Positions 1-8,543 of a stretch of DNA of 64,000 nucleotides are shown here, piece by piece (positions within the stretch are counted from its first letter, which is position 1; each line of letters opens with the position of its first letter). This DNA is from Brachybacterium sp. FME24 (lineage in GTDB: Bacteria > Actinomycetota > Actinomycetes > Actinomycetales > Dermabacteraceae), in contig NZ_JABUXV010000004.1 in NCBI RefSeq assembly GCF_014897705.1, positions 186,001 through 250,000 of the forward strand. The letters run 5' to 3'. The notes under the pieces are model-generated. The model saw only the letters and a program-made list of their open reading frames with translations, was not told where the DNA came from and searched no databases. Made by a program: the position numbers and the translations under genes.

Positions 1-60
1 TGCACCCACTGCGCCGTGCGCAGCAGCTGCCCCCTGCAGCCCGAAGGAGACCAGCTATGA
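1..60 (+). CDS. adnA: C-terminal end of an AdnA-like helicase-nuclease subunit (partial)
   Basis: The first 60 bases read in one frame as 19 residues and a TGA stop. They contain three cysteines spaced C-x2-C-x5-C (residues 1, 4 and 10 of the fragment) followed by proline. That spacing is the one used by the C-terminal iron-sulfur cysteines of AddB/AdnA-type nuclease domains, which staple the RecB-family nuclease fold. The stop overlaps the start of the next gene as ATGA, so the two subunits are translationally coupled, as expected for AdnA and AdnB of the actinobacterial double-strand-break resection complex. The rest of the gene lies outside the window, so the identification rests on the cysteine motif and the neighbour. 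Confidence 0.75.
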   Translation, partial: CTHCAVRSSCPLQPEGDQL

Positions 61-3000
61 CGCTGTCCGCCGCGTACCTCGCCGCGCTGCTCGAGCAGCC
101 GCCGCCCACGGACGAGCAGATCGCGGTCATCGAGGCCCCGCTGGACCCGATGCTGGTGGTCGCGGGGGCGGGCTCCGGCAAGACCGAGACCATGGCCTCA
201 CGCGTCGTGTGGCTGATCGCCAATGCGCTCGTCGAGCCCCGCCAGGTGCTGGGCCTGACCTTCACGCGCAAGGCCGCCCATGAATTGTCGGCCCGCATCT
301 CCGCACGCCTCGCCACGTTGGCGGGGGCGCTGCGCGCCGAGGGGCTCGACCTGCCGCCGGGCCTCGAGCGCGGGCAGGATGACCTGGTGGGCCAGCGCCC
401 CGTCGTCCACACCTACAACGGTTTCGCCCTGGACCTGGTGCGCGAGCACGCACTCGCGGTCGGTATCGACCCCGAGCTGACGATGATGTCCACCTCGGCC
501 TCCTGGCAGCTGGCCCATTCGCTCGTCGAGGGCTGGGACGACTCGCTGGACCTGGAGGCCTCACCGGCGACCCTCACGGCCGCCCTGCTGTCCATGACCT
601 CCTCGCTCGCTGACCACCTGGTGACCCCCGAGCAGCTGCGCGAGCATCTCACCGCGATCCGCGACCACCTCGCCGGGATCCCGCTGCAGGCAGAAGGTCG
701 GCGCCGCACCACCCCCAAGGCCGTCGCCTCGGTGCTCGGCGCCCTCGACGCGCGACTCGCCCTGATCCCGCTGCTCCAACGCTTCGCCCAGGTGCGCACC
801 GACAGCTCCGCCCTGGACTTCGCCGACCAGGTCTCCCTTGCCGCCCGGGTGGCGAGGGAGGTCCCCGCCGCGAGCCGGCTGGCACGCCGGATGCACCGCG
901 TGGTGCTGCTGGACGAGTTCCAGGACACCTCCGTCGCGCAGCTGCAGATGCTCACGGATCTGTTCGGTCCCGGCCACGCCGCCTGCGCCGTCGGGGACCC
1001 GCAGCAGGCGATCTACGGCTGGCGCGGTGCCTCGGCCGCCTCCCTCGCCGGCTTCGCCGACGCCTTCGCCACCGACGAGCGGCCCGTTCTGCACCGCACC
1101 CTGTCCACCTCCTGGCGCAACGACGAAGCCGTGCTCGCGATCGCGAACACGCTGGCCGCCCCGCTGCGCGGACACGACGCCGGGCTCACCATCCCCGAGC
1201 TGCGGGCCCGACCCGGGGCAGGGGAGGGGGCCGCCGAGATCATCGAGGCCGCCGACGAGCGCACCGAGGCCCGCGCGATCGCCGACTGGATCCTGGACCG
1301 CCGCGCCGAGACCGAGGACGGCGTCGCCTCGGCCGCGGTGCTGGTGCGCGCTCGGCGTCAGATCCCTGCCCTGGTCGAGGGTCTCGAGGAGAAGGGCCTG
1401 GTGGCCCACGTGGTCGGCCTCGGAGGCCTGCTCCACCGCCCCGAGGTGGCCGACGTCCGCGCCCTCCTGCACTGCGCCCACGATCCCGGCCGCGGTGACG
1501 CCTTGATGCGTCTGCTCACCGGCCCCCGCTTCCGCCTCGGTGCCCGTGACCTCTCGGTGCTGGGGCGCTGGCGCGACCGCCTCGGCTCACGCCTGCGCCG
1601 CGAGGTCGACGCCCCCGGCGGCGAGGACGAGGCCGAGTCGGTCTCCCTCGTCGATGCGGTCGACGACCTCCCGCCCACGGACTGGACCGACCCCTCCGGG
1701 CGCTCGCTGACCGGTACCGGGCGCGCCCGGTTGGAGCAGATCCAGCAGATCCTGCGCGAGATGCGTCGCCTGCTGCCGCTGCCCCTGCCCGATCTCGTCA
1801 CCGCCGCCGTGCGTGTGCTCGACATCGATCTCACGCTGCACCAGGGCGACCCCAGCTCCCGGGCGCTCGCGGATCTCGAGACGCTGCGCGACCACGCCGC
1901 CGCCTTCGAGCGCACTGCCCACCGCGGCGGCCTGGGCGCCTATCTCGACCTGCTCGAGATCAGCGAGGACGAGGAAGCGGGCCTCGCCGTCACCGCCGCC
2001 CCCGAGGACTCCCGCGACGAGGACGACGGCGCGGCGGTCACCCTCGTCACGATGCACTCGGCGAAGGGCCTGGAATGGGACCTGGTCGCCGTCGCCGGGC
2101 TCACCGAGGGCACCGTCCCCTCCTACGACCTGCGGCGCGCGAAGACCGACGACAGCGGCCGGGTGCGGGTGCCCGACAACGGCTGGCTGTCCACGCTGGC
2201 CTCGGCCTCCGTGCCCACCGCCCTGCGGGGCGATGCCGACACCCTGCCCGAGTTGGCCTGGGCCGAGGCGGACACGCAGGTCGACGCTGAAGGACTGATC
2301 GAGGACTACCGCTTCGCCCAGGGGGAGGAGTCCCTGCGCGAGGACCGCCGGCTCATGTACGTCGCCGTCACCCGGGCTCGGCGTCGCCTGCTGCTCACCT
2401 CCGCTGCCTGGCGCACCGGACTGGCCTCGGCGCGCCCCCGCTCCCGCTACCTCGTGGAGGTGGGGGACCTGGTCCCCGAACAGTTCCGGACGGTCCAGGA
2501 GGTGCCGCCTCAGAACCCGATGGAGACCGAGCGGCCCCAGGCGCACTGGCCGCCCGCTCCGGGCGAGCCGGAACTCGCGCGGCGCCGGGCGGCCGAGATG
2601 CTGGCACAGGCCGCAGAGAGCTCGACCCAGGAGCCCGCGGATCCTGCGCTGGCCGAGGTCCTGCGGCGGGCGCTGGCGGACCTCGCGCAGCAGGCCGCGC
2701 CTCCCGTCGTGCACTCGCCGCCGCGACTCTCGGCCTCCCAGGTGGTCCACCAGGCCCGCGATCCCCGCGGGGCCGCGATCGACCTGCTGCGGCCCCTGCC
2801 CCGGCAGCCCTCACCGGCGGCCGCTCGCGGCACGGCCTTCCATGCCTGGCTCGAGTCCCGCTACGACAGCGCCACCCTGCTGGACCTCGAAGACCTCGCG
2901 GACCTCGCAGAGGACGACGGCCCCCACGCCGACGACGTCGCTCTGCGGGAGGCGTTCGCTGCCTCGCCCTGGGCGCAGCGCAGCCCGATCGCCGTGGAGC

Positions 3001-3314
3001 ACCCGGTGCAGACTCGGGTGGGGGAGATCGCCGTGCGCGGCGTGATCGACGCCGTCTTCGCGGATCCGCACCCCGGCCCAGAAGCCGACGGGGTCATCAT
3101 CGTGGACTGGAAGACGGGGCGCATCCCGCGACCGGCGCAGCTGCGCGAGCGCTCCCTTCAGCTGTCGCTGTACCGCCTGGCCTGGCACGAGAGCACGGGC
3201 CTGCCGCTGGCGAAGATCCGTACGGCCTTCCACTTCGTGGCCGACGGCATCACCCATGAGGTGGACCGCCACCCCTCGCGGGAGCGGATCGCCCGGTTGC
3301 TCACGGGGCAGTGA
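57..3314 (+). CDS. adnB: AdnB-like UvrD/Rep helicase with RecB-family nuclease domain
   Basis: A 1085-residue superfamily 1 helicase fused to a PD-(D/E)XK nuclease. The Walker A motif AGAGSGKT is near residues 36-43, the Walker B region LLDEFQDTS near residue 285, the late helicase motif TMHSAKGLEWDLV in the middle, and YVAVTRARRRL in motif VI. The last 200 residues carry the RecB nuclease core with VDWKTG around residue 1017. In mycobacteria AdnB pairs with AdnA to unwind and resect DNA ends during homologous recombination. The start ATG overlaps the stop of the upstream subunit (ATGA). Position upstream of nudC and uvrD2 matches the usual actinobacterial order. It converges on the next gene with a 6-bp gap. 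Confidence 0.88.
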   Translation: MTLSAAYLAALLEQPPPTDEQIAVIEAPLDPMLVVAGAGSGKTETMASRVVWLIANALVEPRQVLGLTFTRKAAHELSARISARLATLAGALRAEGLDLPPGLERGQDDLVGQRPVVHTYNGFALDLVREHALAVGIDPELTMMSTSASWQLAHSLVEGWDDSLDLEASPATLTAALLSMTSSLADHLVTPEQLREHLTAIRDHLAGIPLQAEGRRRTTPKAVASVLGALDARLALIPLLQRFAQVRTDSSALDFADQVSLAARVAREVPAASRLARRMHRVVLLDEFQDTSVAQLQMLTDLFGPGHAACAVGDPQQAIYGWRGASAASLAGFADAFATDERPVLHRTLSTSWRNDEAVLAIANTLAAPLRGHDAGLTIPELRARPGAGEGAAEIIEAADERTEARAIADWILDRRAETEDGVASAAVLVRARRQIPALVEGLEEKGLVAHVVGLGGLLHRPEVADVRALLHCAHDPGRGDALMRLLTGPRFRLGARDLSVLGRWRDRLGSRLRREVDAPGGEDEAESVSLVDAVDDLPPTDWTDPSGRSLTGTGRARLEQIQQILREMRRLLPLPLPDLVTAAVRVLDIDLTLHQGDPSSRALADLETLRDHAAAFERTAHRGGLGAYLDLLEISEDEEAGLAVTAAPEDSRDEDDGAAVTLVTMHSAKGLEWDLVAVAGLTEGTVPSYDLRRAKTDDSGRVRVPDNGWLSTLASASVPTALRGDADTLPELAWAEADTQVDAEGLIEDYRFAQGEESLREDRRLMYVAVTRARRRLLLTSAAWRTGLASARPRSRYLVEVGDLVPEQFRTVQEVPPQNPMETERPQAHWPPAPGEPELARRRAAEMLAQAAESSTQEPADPALAEVLRRALADLAQQAAPPVVHSPPRLSASQVVHQARDPRGAAIDLLRPLPRQPSPAAARGTAFHAWLESRYDSATLLDLEDLADLAEDDGPHADDVALREAFAASPWAQRSPIAVEHPVQTRVGEIAVRGVIDAVFADPHPGPEADGVIIVDWKTGRIPRPAQLRERSLQLSLYRLAWHESTGLPLAKIRTAFHFVADGITHEVDRHPSRERIARLLTGQ

Positions 3315-3320
3315 GCACTC

Positions 3321-4283
3321 TCAGGCGTCCTCAGCGCGCGGAGCCATCTCGTCGTAGGCGCGCTCGGCCTCGTCCCGGGCGAGCTGGGCGAGGTCGGCGT
3401 CGAGGTCCGCGATCATGCCGCGGGCGTCGGAGACGATCGACTCGTCACCGGTCTCCAGGCCGTGGGTGAGCCACTCCGCGACGGCGAACTCACCGAGAGC
3501 CTGCGCCCGTTCCATCAGTCGCGGATGCGTCGAGGTGGGAAGCTCCTCGCGGTAGGCGGCGTACAGCTCGTCGAAACGGTCCGGATCCAAGGACGAGACC
3601 AGCCAGGCGAGATCGGTGGCAGCATCCGCGACCCGCGAGGACGACCAGTCGCGCAGGGCGCTGACCCTGTCCCCGGTGAGGAAGAGACTCTCCTCGGAGA
3701 GGTCGCCGTGGATGAACTGAGGGGTGAAGTCCCACAGCTCCTCGTCCTCCAGCAGGGCTTCCCAGCGCTGGGCGACGGCGGCCGGCAGATGCCCGCCCTC
3801 CTTCGCGGCGGCGACGCGGGAGCGGTGCTCGGCGTGGAGGATCTCCGGGGTGAAGGACTCCACCCCGGCCGCCTCGGCCGCGTAGCGCGGGACGGTGTGG
3901 ATGCGGGCCAGGATCTGGCCCAGCGAACGGGTGAGCTCTGTGGATTCCTGCAGGTTCTCCAGCATCAGCGGGCGGCCGACGGGGGCCTCCGTGACGGCGG
4001 CGCGGCCGCCTTCGGACAGCTTCACGAACCCCAGGACGGGCGGGATGACCGTGTGCAGCGGCGTCCCGGTGAGGGCGTCGGCCACCTTCAGATCACGCTC
4101 GAGCCGAACCCCGGAGGCGGTCGACCCCGGGGAGAGGACCATGACGCGACGACCCTCCTCGCCGATGATGCCGGCGACGTCGAGATCCTCGATGGGGGTC
4201 GCGATCGGCGTGGTCCGCACGGGGATCAGCCCGGGGACCGCCGCCGCAGCCAGAGCGGCCAGGGAATAGGAGTTGCGATGCAC
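3321..4283 (-). CDS. APH-like phosphotransferase family protein
   Basis: A 320-residue protein of the aminoglycoside/choline kinase-like (APH) fold. The Brenner motif reads FIHGDLSEESLF and the second metal motif region reads LRDWSSSRVADAATDLAW. In active family members the first motif is normally HGDxxxxN; here the Asn position is Ser, so phosphotransfer activity is uncertain. Genes of this family sit between adnAB and nudC in many actinobacteria, but the substrate is not known. Start is GTG: a TACGGT hexamer lies 6 nt upstream, which suggests a leaderless message. It is divergent from nudC with 49 bp between starts. Confidence 0.7.
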   Translation of the reverse strand: MHRNSYSLAALAAAAVPGLIPVRTTPIATPIEDLDVAGIIGEEGRRVMVLSPGSTASGVRLERDLKVADALTGTPLHTVIPPVLGFVKLSEGGRAAVTEAPVGRPLMLENLQESTELTRSLGQILARIHTVPRYAAEAAGVESFTPEILHAEHRSRVAAAKEGGHLPAAVAQRWEALLEDEELWDFTPQFIHGDLSEESLFLTGDRVSALRDWSSSRVADAATDLAWLVSSLDPDRFDELYAAYREELPTSTHPRLMERAQALGEFAVAEWLTHGLETGDESIVSDARGMIADLDADLAQLARDEAERAYDEMAPRAEDA

Positions 4284-4289
4284 CCTTCC

Positions 4290-4325
4290 ACCGTACCCGG
4301 CGGACGCTCCCGATCCGCGTAGGCT
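4290..4325. promoter_or_regulatory. Divergent leaderless promoters for the phosphotransferase and nudC
   Basis: On the minus strand TACGGT (4295-4290) lies 6 nt from the GTG of the phosphotransferase gene. On the plus strand TAGGCT (4320-4325) lies 7 nt from the ATG of nudC. Neither start has a Shine-Dalgarno sequence. Good -35 hexamers are not obvious, so the call rests on the -10 spacing rule seen throughout the window. Confidence 0.5.
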
Positions 4326-4332
4326 TCCGGGT

Positions 4333-5250
4333 ATGGCGAACCTCCGCGGACCTCATCTGCACACCCCCTTGACCCTGCTGAGCTCCGACCGGGATGCGCT
4401 CAGCCGCGTCGACCCGGCGATGGTCGCCCCCGGCGAGGACGCCCGCTATCTCGTCACCCGGGCCGGTGAAGCGTCCCTGCGCGAGGACGAGAGCGGGGCG
4501 CTGCGCGTCGCGCTGGAGACCGCTGACCCCCGGGGCGGCGCCCACCAGCCGCTGGTGCTGCTGGGTCGACGGGACGGGCTGCGCATCCTCGCGGTCGAGA
4601 TCCTGGAACCCAGCGCGGAGCTCGACGACCCCGGGCGTGATCTGCGTGACCTGCGGCGCGTCGCGGACCTGATGGTGCCGGACGATGCCGACCTCGCGCT
4701 GACCGCGGTCGCCATGGGGGCCTGGCACCGCTCCATGCGGTTCTGCCCGCTGTGCGGCGAGATGCTCGAGGCGGAGGTGGGCGGCTGGGTGCTGCGCTGC
4801 CGTGAGGACGGCACCGAGCACTTCCCGCGCACCGACGCGGCGGTGATCATGGCGGTTCGTGACAGCGAGGACCGCCTGCTGCTGGCCCGCAATACGAACT
4901 TCCGAGGGCGCTTCCACTCCGTCCTGGCCGGCTTCGTCGAGCCGGGGGAGAGCCTCGAGAACGCGGTGGCCCGCGAGGTCGCCGAAGAGGTCGGTGTCAC
5001 CGTCGAGGAGGTCGAGTACGTCGGCAGCCAGCCCTGGCCCTTCCCTCGCTCCCTCATGCTCGGCTATCGCGCCTGGGTGCCGGGGCCCGTGGAGCTCACG
5101 CTCCAGGAGGACGAGATCGCCGAGGCCCGGTGGTTCACGCGTGAGGAGCTCGCCGCCGCCCTCGTCGCCGAGGAGATCGAGTTGCCCAATACCGCCTCCC
5201 TCGGCCGCGCCCTGATCGACGACTGGTACGGCGGCCCCGCCGAGGTGTGA
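4333..5250 (+). CDS. nudC: NADH pyrophosphatase NudC
   Basis: A 305-residue Nudix hydrolase that cleaves NADH to NMNH and AMP; bacterial homologues also remove NAD caps from RNA. The Nudix box GFVEPGESLENAV..REVAEEVGV fits GX5EX7REUXEEXGU exactly, and it is followed by SQPWPFPRS, the NADH-specificity signature of the NudC subfamily. A zinc-ribbon region precedes the Nudix domain with FCPLCG (Cys about 138 and 141) and a third Cys near 156. A fourth Cys is not apparent. The start at 4333 was chosen over an in-frame GTG 60 bp upstream because a TAGGCT hexamer stands 7 nt before it and the protein then begins where the family N-terminus would. Confidence 0.92.
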   Translation: MANLRGPHLHTPLTLLSSDRDALSRVDPAMVAPGEDARYLVTRAGEASLREDESGALRVALETADPRGGAHQPLVLLGRRDGLRILAVEILEPSAELDDPGRDLRDLRRVADLMVPDDADLALTAVAMGAWHRSMRFCPLCGEMLEAEVGGWVLRCREDGTEHFPRTDAAVIMAVRDSEDRLLLARNTNFRGRFHSVLAGFVEPGESLENAVAREVAEEVGVTVEEVEYVGSQPWPFPRSLMLGYRAWVPGPVELTLQEDEIAEARWFTREELAAALVAEEIELPNTASLGRALIDDWYGGPAEV

Positions 5251-5309
5251 GGCACCCGTCGTCCACAGCGTGAGGAGATCCGTCGGCGGTCGCTGGCAGG
5301 ATGACCCCG

Positions 5310-7439
5310 ATGACCGATCCAGCCCAGCCCTCCGCACTGCAGACCCCTGCCCCGCCCGTCGACGCCGAGAGCATCCTCGCCGCGCTCGACCCGGAGCAGC
5401 GGGAGGTCGCGCGCACCTTCGGGTCCCCGATCTGCGTGCTCGCCGGCGCCGGCACCGGCAAGACCCGTGCGCTGACCCACCGCATCGCCTACGGGGTCCT
5501 CACCGGCCAGCTGAACCCGCGCCACGTGCTCGCAGTGACCTTCACTGCGAAGGCGGCCGCCGAGATGCGGGCCCGGCTGCGGGACCTCGGCGTGCCGGCG
5601 GTGCAGGCCCGCACCTTCCACGCCGCTGCGCTGCGACAGCTGCGCCACTTCTGGCCGCGCGTGGTGGGAGGGCCGGTGCCCGAGATCATGGCGAACAAGT
5701 TCGCGGGCATCGGCGAGGCCTGCCAGCGTCTGCACATGAGCGTGGACCGGGCCGCACTGCGCGACATCGTCTCCGAGGTCGAGTGGTCCCGGGTCGCGAT
5801 GCTCACCCCCGAGGCGTACCCGGAGGCGGCGGAGGCCGCGAAGCGACCGGGCGTTGCCGGCTTCGATGCCCGGTCCATCTCCCGCATCCTCACCCAGTAC
5901 GAAGAGGTGAAGAAGGAACGCGGTGTCATCGACTTCGAGGACGTCCTGCTGCACCTGGTCGGCTTCCTCACCGAACGGGCCGACGTCGCCCGCGAGGTCC
6001 GTGGCCAGTACAAGCACTTCGTCGTCGACGAGTACCAGGACGTCTCCGCCCTCCAGCACACCCTGCTACGACTGTGGCTGGGCACCTCCGACGACGTCTG
6101 CGTGGTCGGGGACGCCGCCCAGACCATCTACACCTTCGCCGGGGCGCGAGCCTCCTACCTGCTGGACTTCCCGAAGGAGTTCAAGCGGGCCCGCACCATC
6201 CGGCTCGAGCGCAACTACCGCTCCACCCCGCAGATCGTGCGCATGGCCAACACCGTCCTGGACGGCGCCCGCGGCCGCACCCGGGATCACCGGCTCACGC
6301 TGGTCTCCCAACGGGACGCGGGTCCGCCACCGATCGTCGAGACCTTCCCGGACGATCCTGCAGAGGCCGACGGCATCGCCGATCGCATCGCGGCCCTGGT
6401 CGCCGAGGGCCGCTCAGCCGCGGAGATCGCGATCCTGTTCCGCACCAACGGCCAGTCCGAGGCCTTCGAGCAGGCGCTCACCGCCCGCGGCATCGGCTAT
6501 CTGGTGCGCGGCGGGGACCGCTACTTCGAACGTCAGGAGGTGCGCCGGGCGATGGTCTCCCTGCGCGCCGCCGCCCGGGTCGAGCAGCTGGACCCCGCGC
6601 GCGCTGTGCGCGACGTCCTCTCCCAGCAGGGCTGGTCCGAGAAGGCCCCTGAGACGACCGGGGCGATCCGCGACCGCTGGGATTCCCTCAACGCCCTCGT
6701 CGGTCTTACCGACACCGTCAGCGCCCGTCCCGGGACGACCATGGCGGACCTGGTCCGCGAGCTCGAGGAACGTGCCGAGGCGCAGTCCGCCCCGGTCGTC
6801 GACGGCGTCACGCTGGCCTCGGTCCACGCCGCGAAGGGACTGGAGTGGCCCGTCGTGTACGTGGTCGGGGCGAGCGACGGACTTCTGCCGATCTCCATGG
6901 CCAAGACCGCCGCCGAGGTCGAGGAGGAGCGCCGGCTGTTCTACGTCGCCCTCACCCGGGCCCGCGATCTGCTCACCGTGAGCTGGTCCGCAGCCCGTAC
7001 CCCGGGTGCCCGTGGCAGCCGTAAGGCCTCCCGCTTCCTGGATGGGGTCCTCGAGCACCCCGATGCCCAGGAGTCACGCCCTGGTGCCGACGCCCGCCGC
7101 ACCGGCCGGCGCAGCGCGACCGTCTATGCCGAGTGCCGGGTGTGCGGACAGGGTCTGATCTCGCCGCGCGAGCAGCGGCTCGGCCGCCACCAGGGCTGCC
7201 CCTCCACCGCCGATGCGGCGTTGCTCGACGCCTTGAAGGGCTGGCGGTTGGATCAGGCGCAGGCGAACGGCGCGCCCGCCTTCTCGATCCTCACCGACGC
7301 CGCCCTCGAGGCGATCGCCGAACGCGGCCCGCGCACCGAGCAAGAGCTGCTCGCGGTCCCGGGCATCGGCCCGGGCAAGGCCGAACGGTTCGGCACCGCC
7401 CTCCTCGAGCTGCTCGCAGACCACCGACCGAACCAGTGA
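5310..7439 (+). CDS. uvrD2: UvrD2-type DNA helicase with HRDC domain
   Basis: A superfamily 1A 3'-5' helicase, about 709 residues. Walker A LAGAGTGKT is near residues 45-53, the Walker B segment is VVDEYQDVS, and the helicase motifs continue to VHAAKGLEWPVVYV and YVALTRARDLL. The C-terminus holds the zinc module seen in UvrD2, with ligands in the order Cys-x2-Cys, His, Cys (AECRVC then GRHQGC), followed by an HRDC fold ending in VPGIGPGKAERFG. The usual third Cys is His here, still a possible zinc ligand. It lies between nudC and whiB7 as in mycobacteria. Two ATGs are available (5301 and 5310); 5310 fits a CAGGAT hexamer 7 nt upstream. Confidence 0.9.
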   Translation: MTDPAQPSALQTPAPPVDAESILAALDPEQREVARTFGSPICVLAGAGTGKTRALTHRIAYGVLTGQLNPRHVLAVTFTAKAAAEMRARLRDLGVPAVQARTFHAAALRQLRHFWPRVVGGPVPEIMANKFAGIGEACQRLHMSVDRAALRDIVSEVEWSRVAMLTPEAYPEAAEAAKRPGVAGFDARSISRILTQYEEVKKERGVIDFEDVLLHLVGFLTERADVAREVRGQYKHFVVDEYQDVSALQHTLLRLWLGTSDDVCVVGDAAQTIYTFAGARASYLLDFPKEFKRARTIRLERNYRSTPQIVRMANTVLDGARGRTRDHRLTLVSQRDAGPPPIVETFPDDPAEADGIADRIAALVAEGRSAAEIAILFRTNGQSEAFEQALTARGIGYLVRGGDRYFERQEVRRAMVSLRAAARVEQLDPARAVRDVLSQQGWSEKAPETTGAIRDRWDSLNALVGLTDTVSARPGTTMADLVRELEERAEAQSAPVVDGVTLASVHAAKGLEWPVVYVVGASDGLLPISMAKTAAEVEEERRLFYVALTRARDLLTVSWSAARTPGARGSRKASRFLDGVLEHPDAQESRPGADARRTGRRSATVYAECRVCGQGLISPREQRLGRHQGCPSTADAALLDALKGWRLDQAQANGAPAFSILTDAALEAIAERGPRTEQELLAVPGIGPGKAERFGTALLELLADHRPNQ

Positions 7440-7450
7440 AACCGCAGGTC

Positions 7451-7488
7451 AAAAAATAGATGTGACGTCAGCGGAACGTGTGTAGACT
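7451..7488 (+). promoter_or_regulatory. whiB7 promoter with A/T-rich WhiB7-responsive element
   Basis: An A/T-rich run AAAAAATAGA (7451-7460), striking in this GC-rich DNA, abuts a -35-like TGTGAC (7461-7466), which is 16 bp from TAGACT (7483-7488) as -10. Known WhiB7 promoters have an A/T-rich stretch just upstream of the -35, contacted by the WhiB7 AT-hook, and whiB7 activates itself. The arrangement therefore fits autoregulation. Confidence 0.65.
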
Positions 7489-7558
7489 CATGCTCGTCAA
7501 TCGTCCACGTCGTGGTCCGGGACACCGGGACGCGCGCATTCGAAAGGGGGTGGCCTCA

Positions 7559-7666
7559 GTGAACATCATCTGGAACTTCGCAGAAGCAGGTCTGCGCCCC
7601 CTCGGCGCGCCCTCCCTTCTGCAGCGTGAACGGGGCAATGCCCCCACGGTGCCCAGCCTGAGCTGA
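7559..7666 (+). CDS. Upstream ORF in the whiB7 leader
   Basis: A 35-codon ORF starting at GTG with a good Shine-Dalgarno AAAGGGGG 8 nt upstream, beginning MNIIWNFAEAGLRP and ending at TGA 92 bp before whiB7. An in-frame reading extends further upstream to 7478, but that lies over the promoter. The whiB7 genes of actinobacteria are preceded by a long leader with a short translated ORF whose stalling under ribosome-targeting antibiotics is thought to control downstream transcription. This ORF lies exactly there. A GGGGC/GCCCC hairpin (7632-7644) lies within it. Confidence 0.6.
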   Translation: MNIIWNFAEAGLRPLGAPSLLQRERGNAPTVPSLS

Positions 7667-7685
7667 CGAGGCCTGACCTCGCTGC

Positions 7686-7708
7686 CGGTGCGGCACCGCC
7701 GCCGCACC
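7686..7708 (+). terminator. Candidate attenuator hairpins between uORF and whiB7
   Basis: Two mutually exclusive hairpins share the same bases: CGGTGC with GCACCG (7686-7698, one-base centre) and GGTGCGGC with GCCGCACC (7687-7694 with 7701-7708, 6-nt loop). Alternative pairings of this type are typical of attenuators. There is no T tract, so termination, if real, would rely on the GC-rich stem. Confidence 0.4.
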
Positions 7709-7757
7709 CCCGCCCGCAAGGGCTCGTCCCCCCGACGAACTTCAAAGCAGCGAGACG

Positions 7758-8051
7758 ATGACTTCTCTACTCACCACATTCCTGAACCCTGCCGACACCG
7801 CAGCGACCACGCTGCCGTGCCACGATGCCGCTGCGGCGGACCTCTTCTTCTCCGAACGCCCTGCTGACCTGGAACAGGCCAAGACGCTCTGTGCCGGCTG
7901 CCCCTTCCTCGAGGAGTGCCGCCAGGGCGCTCTGGACCGGGAGGAGCCCTGGGGCGTCTGGGGCGGCTCGATCTTCGAGTCCGGTCGCATCATCGCCGTC
8001 AAACGCGGCCGTGGCCGGCCCCGGAAGGACCGGGACCAGAACGCAGCATGA
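7758..8051 (+). CDS. whiB7: WhiB7 family transcriptional regulator
   Basis: A 97-residue iron-sulfur WhiB protein. Cluster cysteines are at about 21, 45, 48 and 54 (single Cys then C-x2-C-x5-C), followed by the G-V-W-G-G turn in EPWGVWGGSIF. The C-terminus has the AT-hook RGRGRPRK that distinguishes WhiB7 from other WhiB proteins. WhiB7 binds the housekeeping sigma factor and turns on intrinsic antibiotic-resistance genes in response to translation stress. Position next to uvrD2 is conserved, and it has a long leader (see upstream entries). A strong hairpin follows the gene. Confidence 0.95.
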   Translation: MTSLLTTFLNPADTAATTLPCHDAAAADLFFSERPADLEQAKTLCAGCPFLEECRQGALDREEPWGVWGGSIFESGRIIAVKRGRGRPRKDRDQNAA

Positions 8052-8075
8052 CCACCGCCTCCCGACGGAGCGGAA

Positions 8076-8123
8076 CGCACGAGGGGCGAGGCGCCGTGAT
8101 GGCGCCTCGCCCCTCGTCGTGCG
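8076..8123 (+). terminator. whiB7 terminator hairpin
   Basis: A perfect 15-bp stem GAGGGGCGAGGCGCC (8081-8095) and its complement (8101-8115) around the 5-nt loop GTGAT, with a further 5 bp (CGCAC/GTGCG) after a 3-nt bulge. It begins 25 bp after the whiB7 stop. No T tract follows. Confidence 0.75.
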
Positions 8124-8144
8124 TCGGGCTGATCAGAGCAGTCG

Positions 8145-8543
8145 GATCAGGCGGTGCTTCTGATGCCTGATCTCCTACCGCTGGTACCTCGCAGTACGTC
8201 GATCAGGTCGTGCTGCTTGCGCCTGATCTCCTACCGCTCGTACCTCGCAGTACGTCGATCAGGTGGTGCTGCTTGCGCCTGATCTCCTACCGCTCGTACC
8301 TCGCAGTACGTCGATCAGGTGGTGCTGCTTGCGCCTGATCTCCTACCGCTCGTACCTCGCAGTACGTCGATCAGGTGGTGCTGCTTGCGCCTGATCTCCT
8401 ACCGCTCGTACCTCGCAGTACGTCGATCAGGTGGTGCTGCTTGCGCCTGATCTCCTACCGCTCGTACCTCGCAGTACGTCGATCAGGTGGTGCTGCTTGC
8501 GCCTGATCTCCTACCGCTCGTACCTCGCAGTACGTCGATCAGG
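8145..8543. repeat. 56-bp tandem repeat array, seven copies
   Basis: Units begin at 8145, 8201, 8257, 8313, 8369, 8425 and 8481, with a final 7-bp GATCAGG at 8537. The five units from 8257 to 8536 are identical; the first two differ in their left half. Each unit has two hairpins: GATCAGG with CCTGATC (14-nt loop) and CGTAC with GTACG (6-nt loop). The length is not a multiple of three and no frame gives a plausible protein. The last GATCAGG contains the stop codon of the convergent DUF5679 gene. Spacer sequences do not vary, so this is not a CRISPR array. Confidence 0.95.

Noticed and set aside
8145..8543. CRISPR array
   Set aside because: The repeated unit is contiguous and nearly identical with no variable spacers, and no cas genes are nearby.
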